14,587 nt of DNA from Candidatus Pelagibacter sp. (GTDB lineage: Bacteria > Pseudomonadota > Alphaproteobacteria > Pelagibacterales > Pelagibacteraceae): NCBI GenBank assembly GCA_029941985.1, contig JAPYTV010000018.1:1-14587 (forward strand), written 5' to 3'. This document shows, one piece after another, positions 7,417 through 14,587 of the stretch. Made by a program: the position numbers and the translations under genes. Positions within the stretch are counted from its first letter, which is position 1; each line of letters opens with the position of its first letter. Under the pieces are notes generated by a model, which worked only from the letters and a program-made list of their open reading frames with translations, was not told where the DNA came from and ran no database searches.

Positions 7417-8524
7417 TTTTTATTACCGAAGCTATTACCTCACAGGCTATAGCTTTTTCTTTTCCAATCACACCTAATTTTTCCGCTGTTTTGCCTTTTA
7501 TATTTATTTGTGAATTAGATATTTCACATAATTTTTTAATACAATTAATCATTTTTTTTTTATATTTTTGTAATTTTGGTTTTTGGGTAATTATATTAAT
7601 ATCAATATTATTTATTATAAATTCTTTAGATTTAATTTCTTCAACAACTTTTTTTAATAAAATAGTAGATCTAATATTTTTAAATTTTTCATTGGTATCA
7701 GAAAATTTTTCACCAATGTCACCCATGTTACAAGCGCCAAGTAATGCATCCATTATAGCATGTAAAACTGGATCTCCATCTGAATGACCTAATGTACCAA
7801 CTGGTGAAGGAATTTTAATTCCACCTAAATACAATTTTTTTCTAGGAACCAATTTATGTACATCAAAACCAATTCCATATTTAGTGGAATTGTCTATTCT
7901 AATATCAGAATTTACTGTAATTTTTTTGTTATTAGGATCTCCATTTATTATCTTTATTTTTTTACCGGCACTTATAAATAAATTGGCATCATCGGTAATT
8001 TCTGAACTTTTATTATTTTGTAATTTTAATAATTTTTTATAATTAAAACCTTGAGGTGTTTGTGTTAAATAAATATTTTCTCTGTTTAAATTAATAATTG
8101 TATTTTTAATTTTTTGTTTAACTGTATCGTTAATTTTAATTGCTGGGACAACACAATCATTTGATTTTAATTCCTTAAATAATTTATCTAATAATTTTAT
8201 TGTAAAATTTGGTCTTGCTGCATCATGAATCATTACATTTTTAATATTGTTATTTTTAATACTTTTAAGTGCTCTATACGCAGAGTCAGCTCTGGTCTTT
8301 CCACCCTCAATGATTTTGACGTTTATGATATTTAATTTTTTAATAAAATTTCTATGTTTCTTATTAATTACTATTACTATTTTATTAATCTTTTTATATT
8401 TTTTAGCTTTATCTATTGAGTGAACTATTAGATGTTTTCCTCTATAAATGTGGTATGGTTTTGGTGTTTTAGAATTAAATCTTTTACTTTCACCTCCTGC
8501 CAGTATTATAAAACAATTATTCAT
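7409..8524 (-). CDS. ispDF: Bifunctional IspD/IspF isoprenoid (MEP pathway) enzyme
   Basis: Natural fusion of 2-C-methyl-D-erythritol 4-phosphate cytidylyltransferase (IspD) and MECDP synthase (IspF), steps 3 and 5 of the non-mevalonate isoprenoid route; 371 residues. IspD half (about 1-210): nucleotide loop LAGGESKRF (8-16), PKPY, GGKTRADS (74-81), HDAARP (100-105), NDTVK (132-136) and TQTPQGF (154-160). IspF half (about 216-371): GIGFDVHKL with metal ligands Asp221 and His223, HSDGDPVLHAIMDALLGA with the third ligand His255, then DIGEKFSDT and KGKTAEKLGVIG (343-354). Such fusions are characteristic of alphaproteobacteria and some epsilonproteobacteria. The start is divergent from ntrY across 33 bases. 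No Shine-Dalgarno precedes the ATG. Confidence 0.97.
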   Translation of the reverse strand: MNNCFIILAGGESKRFNSKTPKPYHIYRGKHLIVHSIDKAKKYKKINKIVIVINKKHRNFIKKLNIINVKIIEGGKTRADSAYRALKSIKNNNIKNVMIHDAARPNFTIKLLDKLFKELKSNDCVVPAIKINDTVKQKIKNTIINLNRENIYLTQTPQGFNYKKLLKLQNNKSSEITDDANLFISAGKKIKIINGDPNNKKITVNSDIRIDNSTKYGIGFDVHKLVPRKKLYLGGIKIPSPVGTLGHSDGDPVLHAIMDALLGACNMGDIGEKFSDTNEKFKNIRSTILLKKVVEEIKSKEFIINNIDINIITQKPKLQKYKKKMINCIKKLCEISNSQINIKGKTAEKLGVIGKEKAIACEVIASVIKND

Positions 8525-8557
8525 GATTAATTTATATAATAGTTTAGTTATCTCATA
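8525..8557. promoter_or_regulatory. Divergent ispDF/ntrY promoter region
   Basis: The whole space between two divergent genes is 33 bases, so promoters for both strands must lie here or reach into coding sequence. A perfect TATAAT hexamer at 8535-8540 (plus strand) would start ntrY transcription near 8547, leaving a leader of about 10 bases. On the minus strand TATTAT (8541 down to 8536) overlaps the same bases and could serve ispDF with an even shorter leader. No good -35 hexamer is visible on either side. Start sites are inferred from consensus spacing only. Confidence 0.45.
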
Positions 8558-10342
8558 ATGATCAATTTTATCAAAAAAAATTTATTTATTACGCTTATAT
8601 TTATAACAACATTATCTTTAGGTTTTGTAACATTTTTAACCTTTATAGATAAAAGTTTTATTAAATTAAGCGACTCAAACCTCCAGGCACTTTTAATTGT
8701 CAATATACTTTTGTTATTATTGTTTTTTATAACAATTTTTTTAGAGGTAAAAAATTCTTTAAAGGTTGATGTTGATGTTAGTGGTTCTAAATCAAATCGA
8801 AAATATATAACTTTTTTTGCATTATTTACTTTAATACCCTCAATATTAATTTCTCTATTTTCATTATTTTTATTATCTTATGCGCTTGATAAATATTTGG
8901 ATAAAAAGGTTACAACAGCTGTAAATAATTCATATGAAATAGCAAAAAGTTACACCGAAGAAGTAAAAGCTAAAACACAATCAGAAATAATTCTCATAGC
9001 ATACGATTTAAATAAAAATGCAAGTTTTTTAAATTCAAACATTAATCAATTTAAAAATTTTTTAAATACACAAAAATTAATTAGAGGTATGGACGAAGTA
9101 CATATAATTAATACAAATGGTGAATTATATTTAACCACTCTAAACAAGTCACAAGAGTATACCCCTCCTTTAAAACAAGCTTTAGAGATGATAGAAAATG
9201 ACGACAGACCTTTAAAAATTATAAATGTTTATGAAAATCAGTCTGCATCAATTATTAAACTTACAAATTATAAAGGTAAGTATTTATATATAGTAAAATA
9301 TCTTGATAAAAAAATTTCAAACTATTTAACCGAGTCCCGAGACGCTGTTAATTTTTATTATACAGTCTTAAATAAACAAACAGGAATAAAAATTTCATTT
9401 GTTCTTATTTATTTAGTTATTGTTTCACTGTTGTTATTTTTATCAATTTCTATTGCAATAAGATTTTCTTCAAGATTTTTTAGATCTATTAATAATTTGA
9501 TTATAGCATCATCAAGTATAGGAAAAGGTAATTTGAATATTAAAGTACCAATAATTAAAACAGATAAAGATATGGAAATTTTAAATGAAAGCTTCAATTT
9601 GATGATTAACCAATTAAAAACACAGCAAGAAAAACTATTAATTACTGAAAGACATGAGGCGTGGGAAAATTTGGCAAGAAAACTTGCACATGAAATTAAA
9701 AACCCCCTTACACCAATTCAATTAACTATAGATAGATTGCAAAACAAATATTTAGAAATGATTTCAAGTGATGAAAAGAAGAATTTTAATGAATATTTGA
9801 AAATAATTATCAAACAAATAAAACAAATTGAAAATTTGGTTAATGAATTTTCAGATTTTGCTAGAATGCCTAAGCCAATTTTAAAGAACAATAATCTTGT
9901 TTTAATAATTAATGAAAATATTAAATTATTAAAAGAATTGGAAAATAATATAGAAATAAATTTTAATCATAACAAAAATGAAATTATATTTAACTCTGAT
10001 AATGAACAATTAAGTAGGGTTTTTTTTAATTTAATTAAGAACTCAATAGAAAGTATTCAGGAAAAATACCTAAATAATACTAATTTTGTTAGAAAAATTG
10101 ATATAGAAATAAACGATAAGAATGATTATATAGAATTTATTATTATTGATAATGGCAAAGGATTTGGAATTCTTACTAGAAATATCAAAAATATTTTGAA
10201 CCCATATTTTACAACAAAAGAAAAGGGAACTGGCTTAGGTTTAGCTATAGTTAATAAAATAATAAATGACCACAATGGCTCAATTGACTTTATGTCTATT
10301 GAAAATGGTGCAAAAATTATGATTAAATTTTTAAAAAAATGA
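8558..10342 (+). CDS. ntrY: NtrY-type sensor histidine kinase
   Basis: Inner-membrane sensor kinase expected to phosphorylate NtrX, encoded immediately downstream. The 594 residues show membrane helices at about 9-30, 42-62 and 84-108, an extracytoplasmic stretch of about 110-278, and a fourth helix at about 279-301. A HAMP linker (about 302-355) follows, then the HisKA domain with phospho-acceptor His378 in LARKLAHEIKNPLTP. The ATPase domain has N box NLIKN (491-495), G1 DNGKGFG (531-537), F-box-like PYFTTKEKG and G2 GTGLGLA (557-563). The kinase core is complete. NtrY proteins are usually about 700-770 residues with a PAS domain between HAMP and HisKA. Here only about 20 residues separate them, so PAS is missing. 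The TGA stop overlaps the ntrX ATG by 4 bases. NtrY rather than NtrB is chosen for its membrane topology and TrkA linkage. Confidence 0.93.
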   Translation: MINFIKKNLFITLIFITTLSLGFVTFLTFIDKSFIKLSDSNLQALLIVNILLLLLFFITIFLEVKNSLKVDVDVSGSKSNRKYITFFALFTLIPSILISLFSLFLLSYALDKYLDKKVTTAVNNSYEIAKSYTEEVKAKTQSEIILIAYDLNKNASFLNSNINQFKNFLNTQKLIRGMDEVHIINTNGELYLTTLNKSQEYTPPLKQALEMIENDDRPLKIINVYENQSASIIKLTNYKGKYLYIVKYLDKKISNYLTESRDAVNFYYTVLNKQTGIKISFVLIYLVIVSLLLFLSISIAIRFSSRFFRSINNLIIASSSIGKGNLNIKVPIIKTDKDMEILNESFNLMINQLKTQQEKLLITERHEAWENLARKLAHEIKNPLTPIQLTIDRLQNKYLEMISSDEKKNFNEYLKIIIKQIKQIENLVNEFSDFARMPKPILKNNNLVLIINENIKLLKELENNIEINFNHNKNEIIFNSDNEQLSRVFFNLIKNSIESIQEKYLNNTNFVRKIDIEINDKNDYIEFIIIDNGKGFGILTRNIKNILNPYFTTKEKGTGLGLAIVNKIINDHNGSIDFMSIENGAKIMIKFLKK

Positions 10343-11694
10343 GTATTGAAATATTAATTATTGACGATAATTCTGACATTAGAAATATTATTAATGATCT
10401 GATTATTGATGCAGGTTACAAGACAAGACTAGCTGCAAATTATAATCAGGCATTAAACGAAATTGACAAAAAATTACCAGATGTTGCAATCATTGATGTT
10501 AAATTAGACAAAGGTGATAATGATGGTTTAGAATTACTCTCACATATAAAAACTAAAGATAAAAATATTCCAGTCATTATAATTACAGGACATGCAAATG
10601 TAGAAATGGCAATTAAAGCTCTTAAATCTGGTGCTTTTGAATTTATTGAAAAACCATTTAACCAAGAAAGATTAATAAATTTTGTTAATAGAGCTGTAGA
10701 AAATATTAATTTAAAAAATATTAATAAAGAATTTGAGAGCAAACTTTTTTATTCATATGAGATTATTGGTAATAGCCCAAACATTGAAAATATAAAAAAT
10801 CAAATTAATAAAATTTCACTTTCAGAAAGTAGAATATTTATTAATGGTCCAACAGGAACTGGTAAAGAATTAATAGCAAGAAAAATTCATAAACACTCAA
10901 AACGTAAAACTGGACCATTTATTATTCTTAATGGAGCTTTATTGGATATTAAAAAATATGAACTTGAATTATTTGGTGAAGAAAAAAATAATGGAGCTAT
11001 TTCGTATGGGGTCCTTGAAAAAGCAACCGGAGGAATTCTTTTAATTGATGAGGTTTCTGAAATTCCTCTTGATACACAATCTAAAATTTTACGAGTTTTA
11101 ACTGATCAAAAATTTAAAAGAATTAATGGTAATCATGATATTAAAGTTGATGTAAGAATTATTTGTTCTTCAAGCAAAGATATAAAAAAAGAAATTGAAT
11201 TAGGTAACTTTAGAGAAGATCTTTATCATAGACTAAATGTATTTGAGATTAATATAGAACCATTACGTAATAGAACTTCTGATATACCTTTACTCATTGA
11301 ATATTTTGCACAGAAAATTGCTTTTAATTATAATCTTAAAAAGTTGGATATAGACACAAATAATAGTTATCTGATTAATTACGAATGGCCAGGAAATATT
11401 AGAGAATTAAGAAATTTAATTGAAAGAATAGCTATATTATCTCCAGATACTCATGAAAAGATTTCTAATATAATTAAGGAATCTTTAAAAACACCAGGTA
11501 ATGAAATTTCTAAATCAGAAAACCTTTTATCTGTACCATTAAAAGAAGCTAGAGAAAATTTTGAAAAAGAGTATTTATCTACTCAATTAAAAAAATTTAA
11601 TGGAAATATTTCAAAAACTGCTGATTTTATTGGTATGGAAAGATCCGCCCTACATAGAAAACTTAAAGGATTAGGGATTAAGGAATTAAACTAA
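10339..11694 (+). CDS. ntrX: NtrX-type response regulator
   Basis: Partner regulator of NtrY, 451 residues. Receiver domain (1 to about 120): acidic pair Asp9/Asp10, phosphorylation site Asp53, Thr83 and Lys105. AAA+ domain (about 140-370): Walker A GPTGTGKE (170-177), Walker B ILLIDE (233-238), arginine-bearing FREDLYHRL and the WPGNIRELRNL motif. A Fis-type helix-turn-helix (about 422-446, ISKTADFIGMERSALHRKL) ends the protein. Between ELFGEE (210-215) and GVLEKATGG (224-232) there is no GAFTGA, the loop that touches sigma-54. This matches other alphaproteobacterial NtrX proteins reported not to act through sigma-54. Targets cannot be read from the sequence. The gene overlaps ntrY by 4 bases and abuts trkA with no gap, so it is part of the same operon. 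Confidence 0.95.
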   Translation: MSIEILIIDDNSDIRNIINDLIIDAGYKTRLAANYNQALNEIDKKLPDVAIIDVKLDKGDNDGLELLSHIKTKDKNIPVIIITGHANVEMAIKALKSGAFEFIEKPFNQERLINFVNRAVENINLKNINKEFESKLFYSYEIIGNSPNIENIKNQINKISLSESRIFINGPTGTGKELIARKIHKHSKRKTGPFIILNGALLDIKKYELELFGEEKNNGAISYGVLEKATGGILLIDEVSEIPLDTQSKILRVLTDQKFKRINGNHDIKVDVRIICSSSKDIKKEIELGNFREDLYHRLNVFEINIEPLRNRTSDIPLLIEYFAQKIAFNYNLKKLDIDTNNSYLINYEWPGNIRELRNLIERIAILSPDTHEKISNIIKESLKTPGNEISKSENLLSVPLKEARENFEKEYLSTQLKKFNGNISKTADFIGMERSALHRKLKGLGIKELN

Positions 11695-13086
11695 ATGAAT
11701 ATAATTATATGTGGTGCTGGTAGAGTAGGTTTTACCATCGCTAAACTACTTAGTGAACAAGGTCACTCAATAACAGTTATCGATCAGTCTAGTGAAGATA
11801 TACAAAAAATTGATGATGTTTTAGATGTAAAATCAATTGTAGGTAAAGCAAGCTATCCCTCTATACTTGAAAAAGCAAACGCATCAGATGCAGATATGAT
11901 TATAGCTGTAACACGTAGTGATGAGATTAATATGCTTATTTGTCAAATAGCATTTTCTATTTTTAATGTATCTAAAAAAATTGCAAGGATAAGATCTCAA
12001 GACTATTTAAATCCAAAATTTACAAAAGTTTATAACAAAGAGAATTTGCCAATTGATGTAATCATTTCACCAGAAATTGAAATAGCAAAATCCTTACAAA
12101 GAAAATTAGAAGCTCCTGGTGCGTTGGATAATGTTCCATTTGCCAATAATCAAATTAGATTACTTGAAATATTAATTAATGAAAACTGCCCTTTAATTAA
12201 TATTAAATTAAATGAATTAACTAAGAAATTTCCTAAACTTGATGCCAACATAATGGGAGTTATAAGAAATGATAAATATATTATCCTAAAGAAAAATGAT
12301 GTAATGCACAAAGGTGATAAAGCTTATTTAATAATAAATGCATCACAAATGTCTGATACATTACAAGCTTTTGGTCATAATGAAAAAATTTCAAATAAAA
12401 TTTTAATTATAGGTGGTGGTAACATTGGTTTAAGTTTAGCTAAAAATCTTGAAGAAAGCTTCGAATCAGCAAGAGTTAAAATTATTGAGAAAAACAAAGA
12501 GAGAGCTGAGTTTATTGCAAATGAACTTAACAACACAATTATAATAAATGGTAATGGTTTAGATGAAGATACTTTATTAGAAGCAAATATAGATGAAGTA
12601 GAAACTGTATTGGCACTTACCAATGATGATGAAGACAATTTAATGGTTAGTGTTTTAGTTGAAAAATTTTCAAAAGATAAAGATGCTTTAAATAATAAAA
12701 GAACTATGGCTTTAATAAATAAATCAAACTATTCTTTATTACAATCTTCATTAAAAATTGATGATTTAATCGACCCAAGAATGAATACTGTATCAAGTAT
12801 TCTTAAGCACGTTCATAAAGGAAGTATAGAAACAGCATACAGCATATTGAATGGAGAATATGAGGTGATTGAAGCAGAAATAATTGATACTTCAGAATTA
12901 ATTAATAAAGAATTAAAAAATTCAAATTTGCCTGATGAAATTAGAATTGGAGCAATTTTAAGAGGTAAAAATGTAATAATTCCAAGATCTAATTTTGTTT
13001 TTAAAAAAGAAGATATAGTTGTTTTTTTAGCTAAAAAAAATTTTTTGCAAGTTGTTGAAAACATGTTTCGTATAAGTTCTATTTAG
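11695..13086 (+). CDS. trkA: Trk potassium uptake regulatory subunit TrkA
   Basis: Cytosolic NAD(H)/nucleotide-binding gating ring of the Trk potassium transporter. The 463 residues form the duplicated RCK layout. The first Rossmann N-domain starts with CGAGRVG (6-12) and the strand-2 acidic Asp30 (about 1-125), followed by a first C-domain (about 145-225). The second Rossmann half has IGGGNIGLSLA (239-249; glycines 240-242 and 245) with Glu-rich KIIEKNKERAEF after it, then a second C-domain (about 375-460). Length matches the two-repeat TrkA (about 458). The ATG lies directly after the ntrX stop. Linkage of ntrX to trkA is common in alphaproteobacteria; here the membrane subunit trkH follows at once, giving a complete transporter. 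Confidence 0.97.
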   Translation: MNIIICGAGRVGFTIAKLLSEQGHSITVIDQSSEDIQKIDDVLDVKSIVGKASYPSILEKANASDADMIIAVTRSDEINMLICQIAFSIFNVSKKIARIRSQDYLNPKFTKVYNKENLPIDVIISPEIEIAKSLQRKLEAPGALDNVPFANNQIRLLEILINENCPLINIKLNELTKKFPKLDANIMGVIRNDKYIILKKNDVMHKGDKAYLIINASQMSDTLQAFGHNEKISNKILIIGGGNIGLSLAKNLEESFESARVKIIEKNKERAEFIANELNNTIIINGNGLDEDTLLEANIDEVETVLALTNDDEDNLMVSVLVEKFSKDKDALNNKRTMALINKSNYSLLQSSLKIDDLIDPRMNTVSSILKHVHKGSIETAYSILNGEYEVIEAEIIDTSELINKELKNSNLPDEIRIGAILRGKNVIIPRSNFVFKKEDIVVFLAKKNFLQVVENMFRISSI

Positions 13087-13091
13087 TTTTA

Positions 13092-14498
13092 ATGAAGTAT
13101 TTTAAATTCATTTACCTGAGTGTATTTTTTGGTATAATCTCTATTCTTTCATTTTTAAATATTATTTATTCTTATTATTTTAATTTATATCTAAATTTAA
13201 ACAGTTATATTTATTCACTATTTGTCTCTCTATTTGTCGCTTTGTTATTTTATTTTATTGATAATGATGAAAAAAAAATAACTATCTATGAAAAAATTTT
13301 AACTGTTTTATTAGGTTATTTTTTATTACCTTTAATAATATCAATTCCTTTTTATTTTAGTATATATAATATAACCTTTATTAATTCATACTTTGAGGCC
13401 ATATCCGGTTTTACTTCAACAGGATTTACTATTTTTGACAATATTAAACATATAGACCAAAGTCTAATTATATGGAGATCTTCATCTCAATGGATTGGTG
13501 GACTTTATTTTTTATTCTCTATTATTCTATTAATTGACATTTTTGATAATAGTTTTAAAAAATCATTAACAAACTTTATATCTTTTAATAAATCTGAAAC
13601 CTTAAAACAATCGTATAAAATTTTTATTTTATATTGCATATTAACATTATCAATATTTGTAATTTTAAATTTTTTTAATATAAGAACTTTCAATTCATTA
13701 AATTTAGCAATGACCATTATTGCTTCAGGAGGTTTTCTTCCAACAAATAACCTGTCAAATATTTTGATTAATAATACACAAATAATTGTTTTTTCATTGT
13801 TAATGTTAACATCTTTTTTTAGTATTTTTTTAAGCTATAACTTAATTCATTTAAGAAACCGTAACTTAAATTTTTTTAATGAAGATTTGCATTTATTATT
13901 TTATTTTTTATCTGTTTTAATAATTTTTTTAATTTTTTTTAATTTTGATAATAATTTTAGTCAATTATTTTTATCTTTAACTAGTAGTGTTTCTAATATA
14001 GGTATTTCCCTTGAAAATAGTCCAAAAAATTTATCTTTTGTTTTTTTGATTTTATTAATAATTGGTGGATCATTTTTTTCAACAAGTTCTGGTATTAGAT
14101 TTTTAAAACTATACTCATTATTTAAATTTTCAATTAACGAAATATTATCTTATACAAGACCAAAAAACGTTTATATTAATAAACTTTTGTTCACCAAAAT
14201 TTTTTTTGAACAATCTGAAGTTTATAAATATTTCTTATCTATAATAATTTTTATTATTTCTTTGTTATTTTTAACAAGCTTATTAACAATGAATGGCATA
14301 GATATTGAAAGTTCATTTAAATTATCTATTTTAACTCTAATGAACACTGTAAATTCTTCAATCTATGGTCTTAATGAATTCAATTTTCAAGATTTGCAAT
14401 TTTATACTAAATATTATCTTATTTTATTTATGATTATTGGTAGAGTTGAGCTGTTAACTTTATTAATAATTTGTAAAAAATTTCTTTTTAAAAATTAA
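13092..14498 (+). CDS. trkH: Trk potassium transporter membrane subunit TrkH
   Basis: Potassium-translocating membrane subunit that works with TrkA. The 468-residue, very hydrophobic protein is near the family length (about 480) and has the four-repeat pore design. P-loop 1 is FEAISGFTSTGFTIF (filter Gly111), P-loop 2 IASGGFLP (213-214), P-loop 3 SSVSNIGIS (Gly304). The fourth loop, MNTVNSSIYGLN (417-428), lacks a Gly at the expected place. GGSFFSTSSGIRFLKLY corresponds to the family's STGGGIK segment, and the C-terminal IGRVELLTLLI to GRLEVFTLL. Five bases separate it from trkA, with no visible Shine-Dalgarno. The protein is divergent but complete to its natural C-terminus, so it is probably functional; ion selectivity cannot be judged from sequence. 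Confidence 0.92.
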   Translation: MKYFKFIYLSVFFGIISILSFLNIIYSYYFNLYLNLNSYIYSLFVSLFVALLFYFIDNDEKKITIYEKILTVLLGYFLLPLIISIPFYFSIYNITFINSYFEAISGFTSTGFTIFDNIKHIDQSLIIWRSSSQWIGGLYFLFSIILLIDIFDNSFKKSLTNFISFNKSETLKQSYKIFILYCILTLSIFVILNFFNIRTFNSLNLAMTIIASGGFLPTNNLSNILINNTQIIVFSLLMLTSFFSIFLSYNLIHLRNRNLNFFNEDLHLLFYFLSVLIIFLIFFNFDNNFSQLFLSLTSSVSNIGISLENSPKNLSFVFLILLIIGGSFFSTSSGIRFLKLYSLFKFSINEILSYTRPKNVYINKLLFTKIFFEQSEVYKYFLSIIIFIISLLFLTSLLTMNGIDIESSFKLSILTLMNTVNSSIYGLNEFNFQDLQFYTKYYLILFMIIGRVELLTLLIICKKFLFKN

Positions 14499-14534
14499 AT
14501 TTCTACTATATATATAGTGTTTATCTTATTATTT
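14499..14534 (+). promoter_or_regulatory. Possible tRNA promoter with 14-base palindrome
   Basis: The 36 bases between the trkH stop and the tRNA contain a perfect palindrome ACTATATATATAGT at 14505-14518. Within it TATATA at 14511-14516 could be a -10 box, placing a start near 14524 and a short leader before the tRNA 5' end. No clear -35 element precedes it. The palindrome is AT-only in its centre and lacks a following T-run, so a terminator for trkH is less likely. Alternating TA tracts arise easily in DNA this AT-rich. Confidence 0.35.
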
Positions 14535-14587
14535 GCGCTCTTAGCTCAGTTGGATAGAGCATCGGTTTTCTAAACCGAGGGTCGATG
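14535..14587 (+). tRNA. tRNA-Arg (anticodon UCU), 3' end beyond window
   Basis: Cloverleaf read directly. The 5' acceptor strand is GCGCTCT and positions 8-9 are TA. The D arm is GCTC paired with GAGC around AGTTGGATA. The anticodon stem is TCGGT/ACCGA around loop TTTCTAA, which sets anticodon TCT (arginine AGA/AGG codons). The window ends in the variable/T-arm region, so the T loop, acceptor 3' strand and any CCA cannot be checked. AGA is the dominant-looking Arg codon in the neighbouring genes, so this should be a heavily used tRNA. Confidence 0.93.

Noticed and set aside
8491..8500. Shine-Dalgarno-like GGAGGTG on the minus strand
   Set aside because: It falls inside the ispDF coding sequence, where it encodes part of the nucleotide loop AGGES, and no start codon follows at a useful distance.
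8558..10342. ntrY as a decaying pseudogene because it is short
   Set aside because: The missing part is a clean domain-sized gap; reading frame, membrane helices and every kinase motif are intact, and the stop is coupled to ntrX.
14505..14518. Terminator for the ntrYX-trkAH operon
   Set aside because: The palindrome has no loop, almost no G/C and no T-run after it; a -10-like element for the tRNA is a better reading.
1..14587. CRISPR array, transposase, phage genes or a novel defence or biosynthetic cluster
   Set aside because: No spaced direct repeats, integrase or transposase motifs or unassigned genes were seen; every protein gene has a recognisable housekeeping family, and base usage is even throughout.

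Overview
This window looks like a piece of a streamlined, very AT-rich alphaproteobacterial chromosome, most likely a SAR11/Pelagibacterales ('Candidatus Pelagibacter'-like) genome. The evidence is the strong A/T bias in every gene, near-total coding density (about 130 non-coding bases in 14.6 kb by my count), and alphaproteobacterial signatures: a fused IspDF, NtrY-NtrX followed by TrkA, and the order eno-ftsB-...-lipA-COQ10/RatA-cinA. The assignment is an inference from content and gene order; no search was run. All fifteen protein genes appear intact, and no mobile element, CRISPR array or foreign-looking block was seen.

Layout. (1) Positions 12-6457, plus strand: eight tightly packed genes, tpiA, secG, pyrG, kdsA, eno, ftsB/divIC-like, lipA and a COQ10/RatA START-domain gene. 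They cover triose-phosphate isomerase and enolase (central carbon), protein export, CTP synthesis, Kdo-8-phosphate synthesis (LPS core), cell division, lipoate synthesis and probable quinone handling. From pyrG onward, junctions overlap or abut (ATGA, TAAATG, TGATG). (2) Positions 6440-8524, minus strand: ispDF, pgpA and a CinA C-terminal-domain/PncC amidase gene, read in that order with overlapping ends; the last converges on and overlaps the RatA-like gene by 18 bases. (3) Positions 8558-14498, plus strand: ntrY, ntrX, trkA, trkH, a two-component system joined to a complete Trk potassium-uptake pair. It diverges from ispDF across only 33 bases, which hold a TATAAT box. (4) Positions 14535-14587: the 5' part of tRNA-Arg(UCU), cut by the window end.

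I found no clearly new system. The most interesting points are reductions of known ones. NtrY lacks the PAS domain usual between HAMP and the histidine-kinase core. NtrX keeps its ATPase motifs but lacks the sigma-54-contacting GAFTGA loop. The pdhABC-lpd genes often found between ftsB and lipA are absent, as are dusB-ntrB-ntrC between ispDF and ntrY. The fourth pore loop of TrkH lacks the expected filter glycine.
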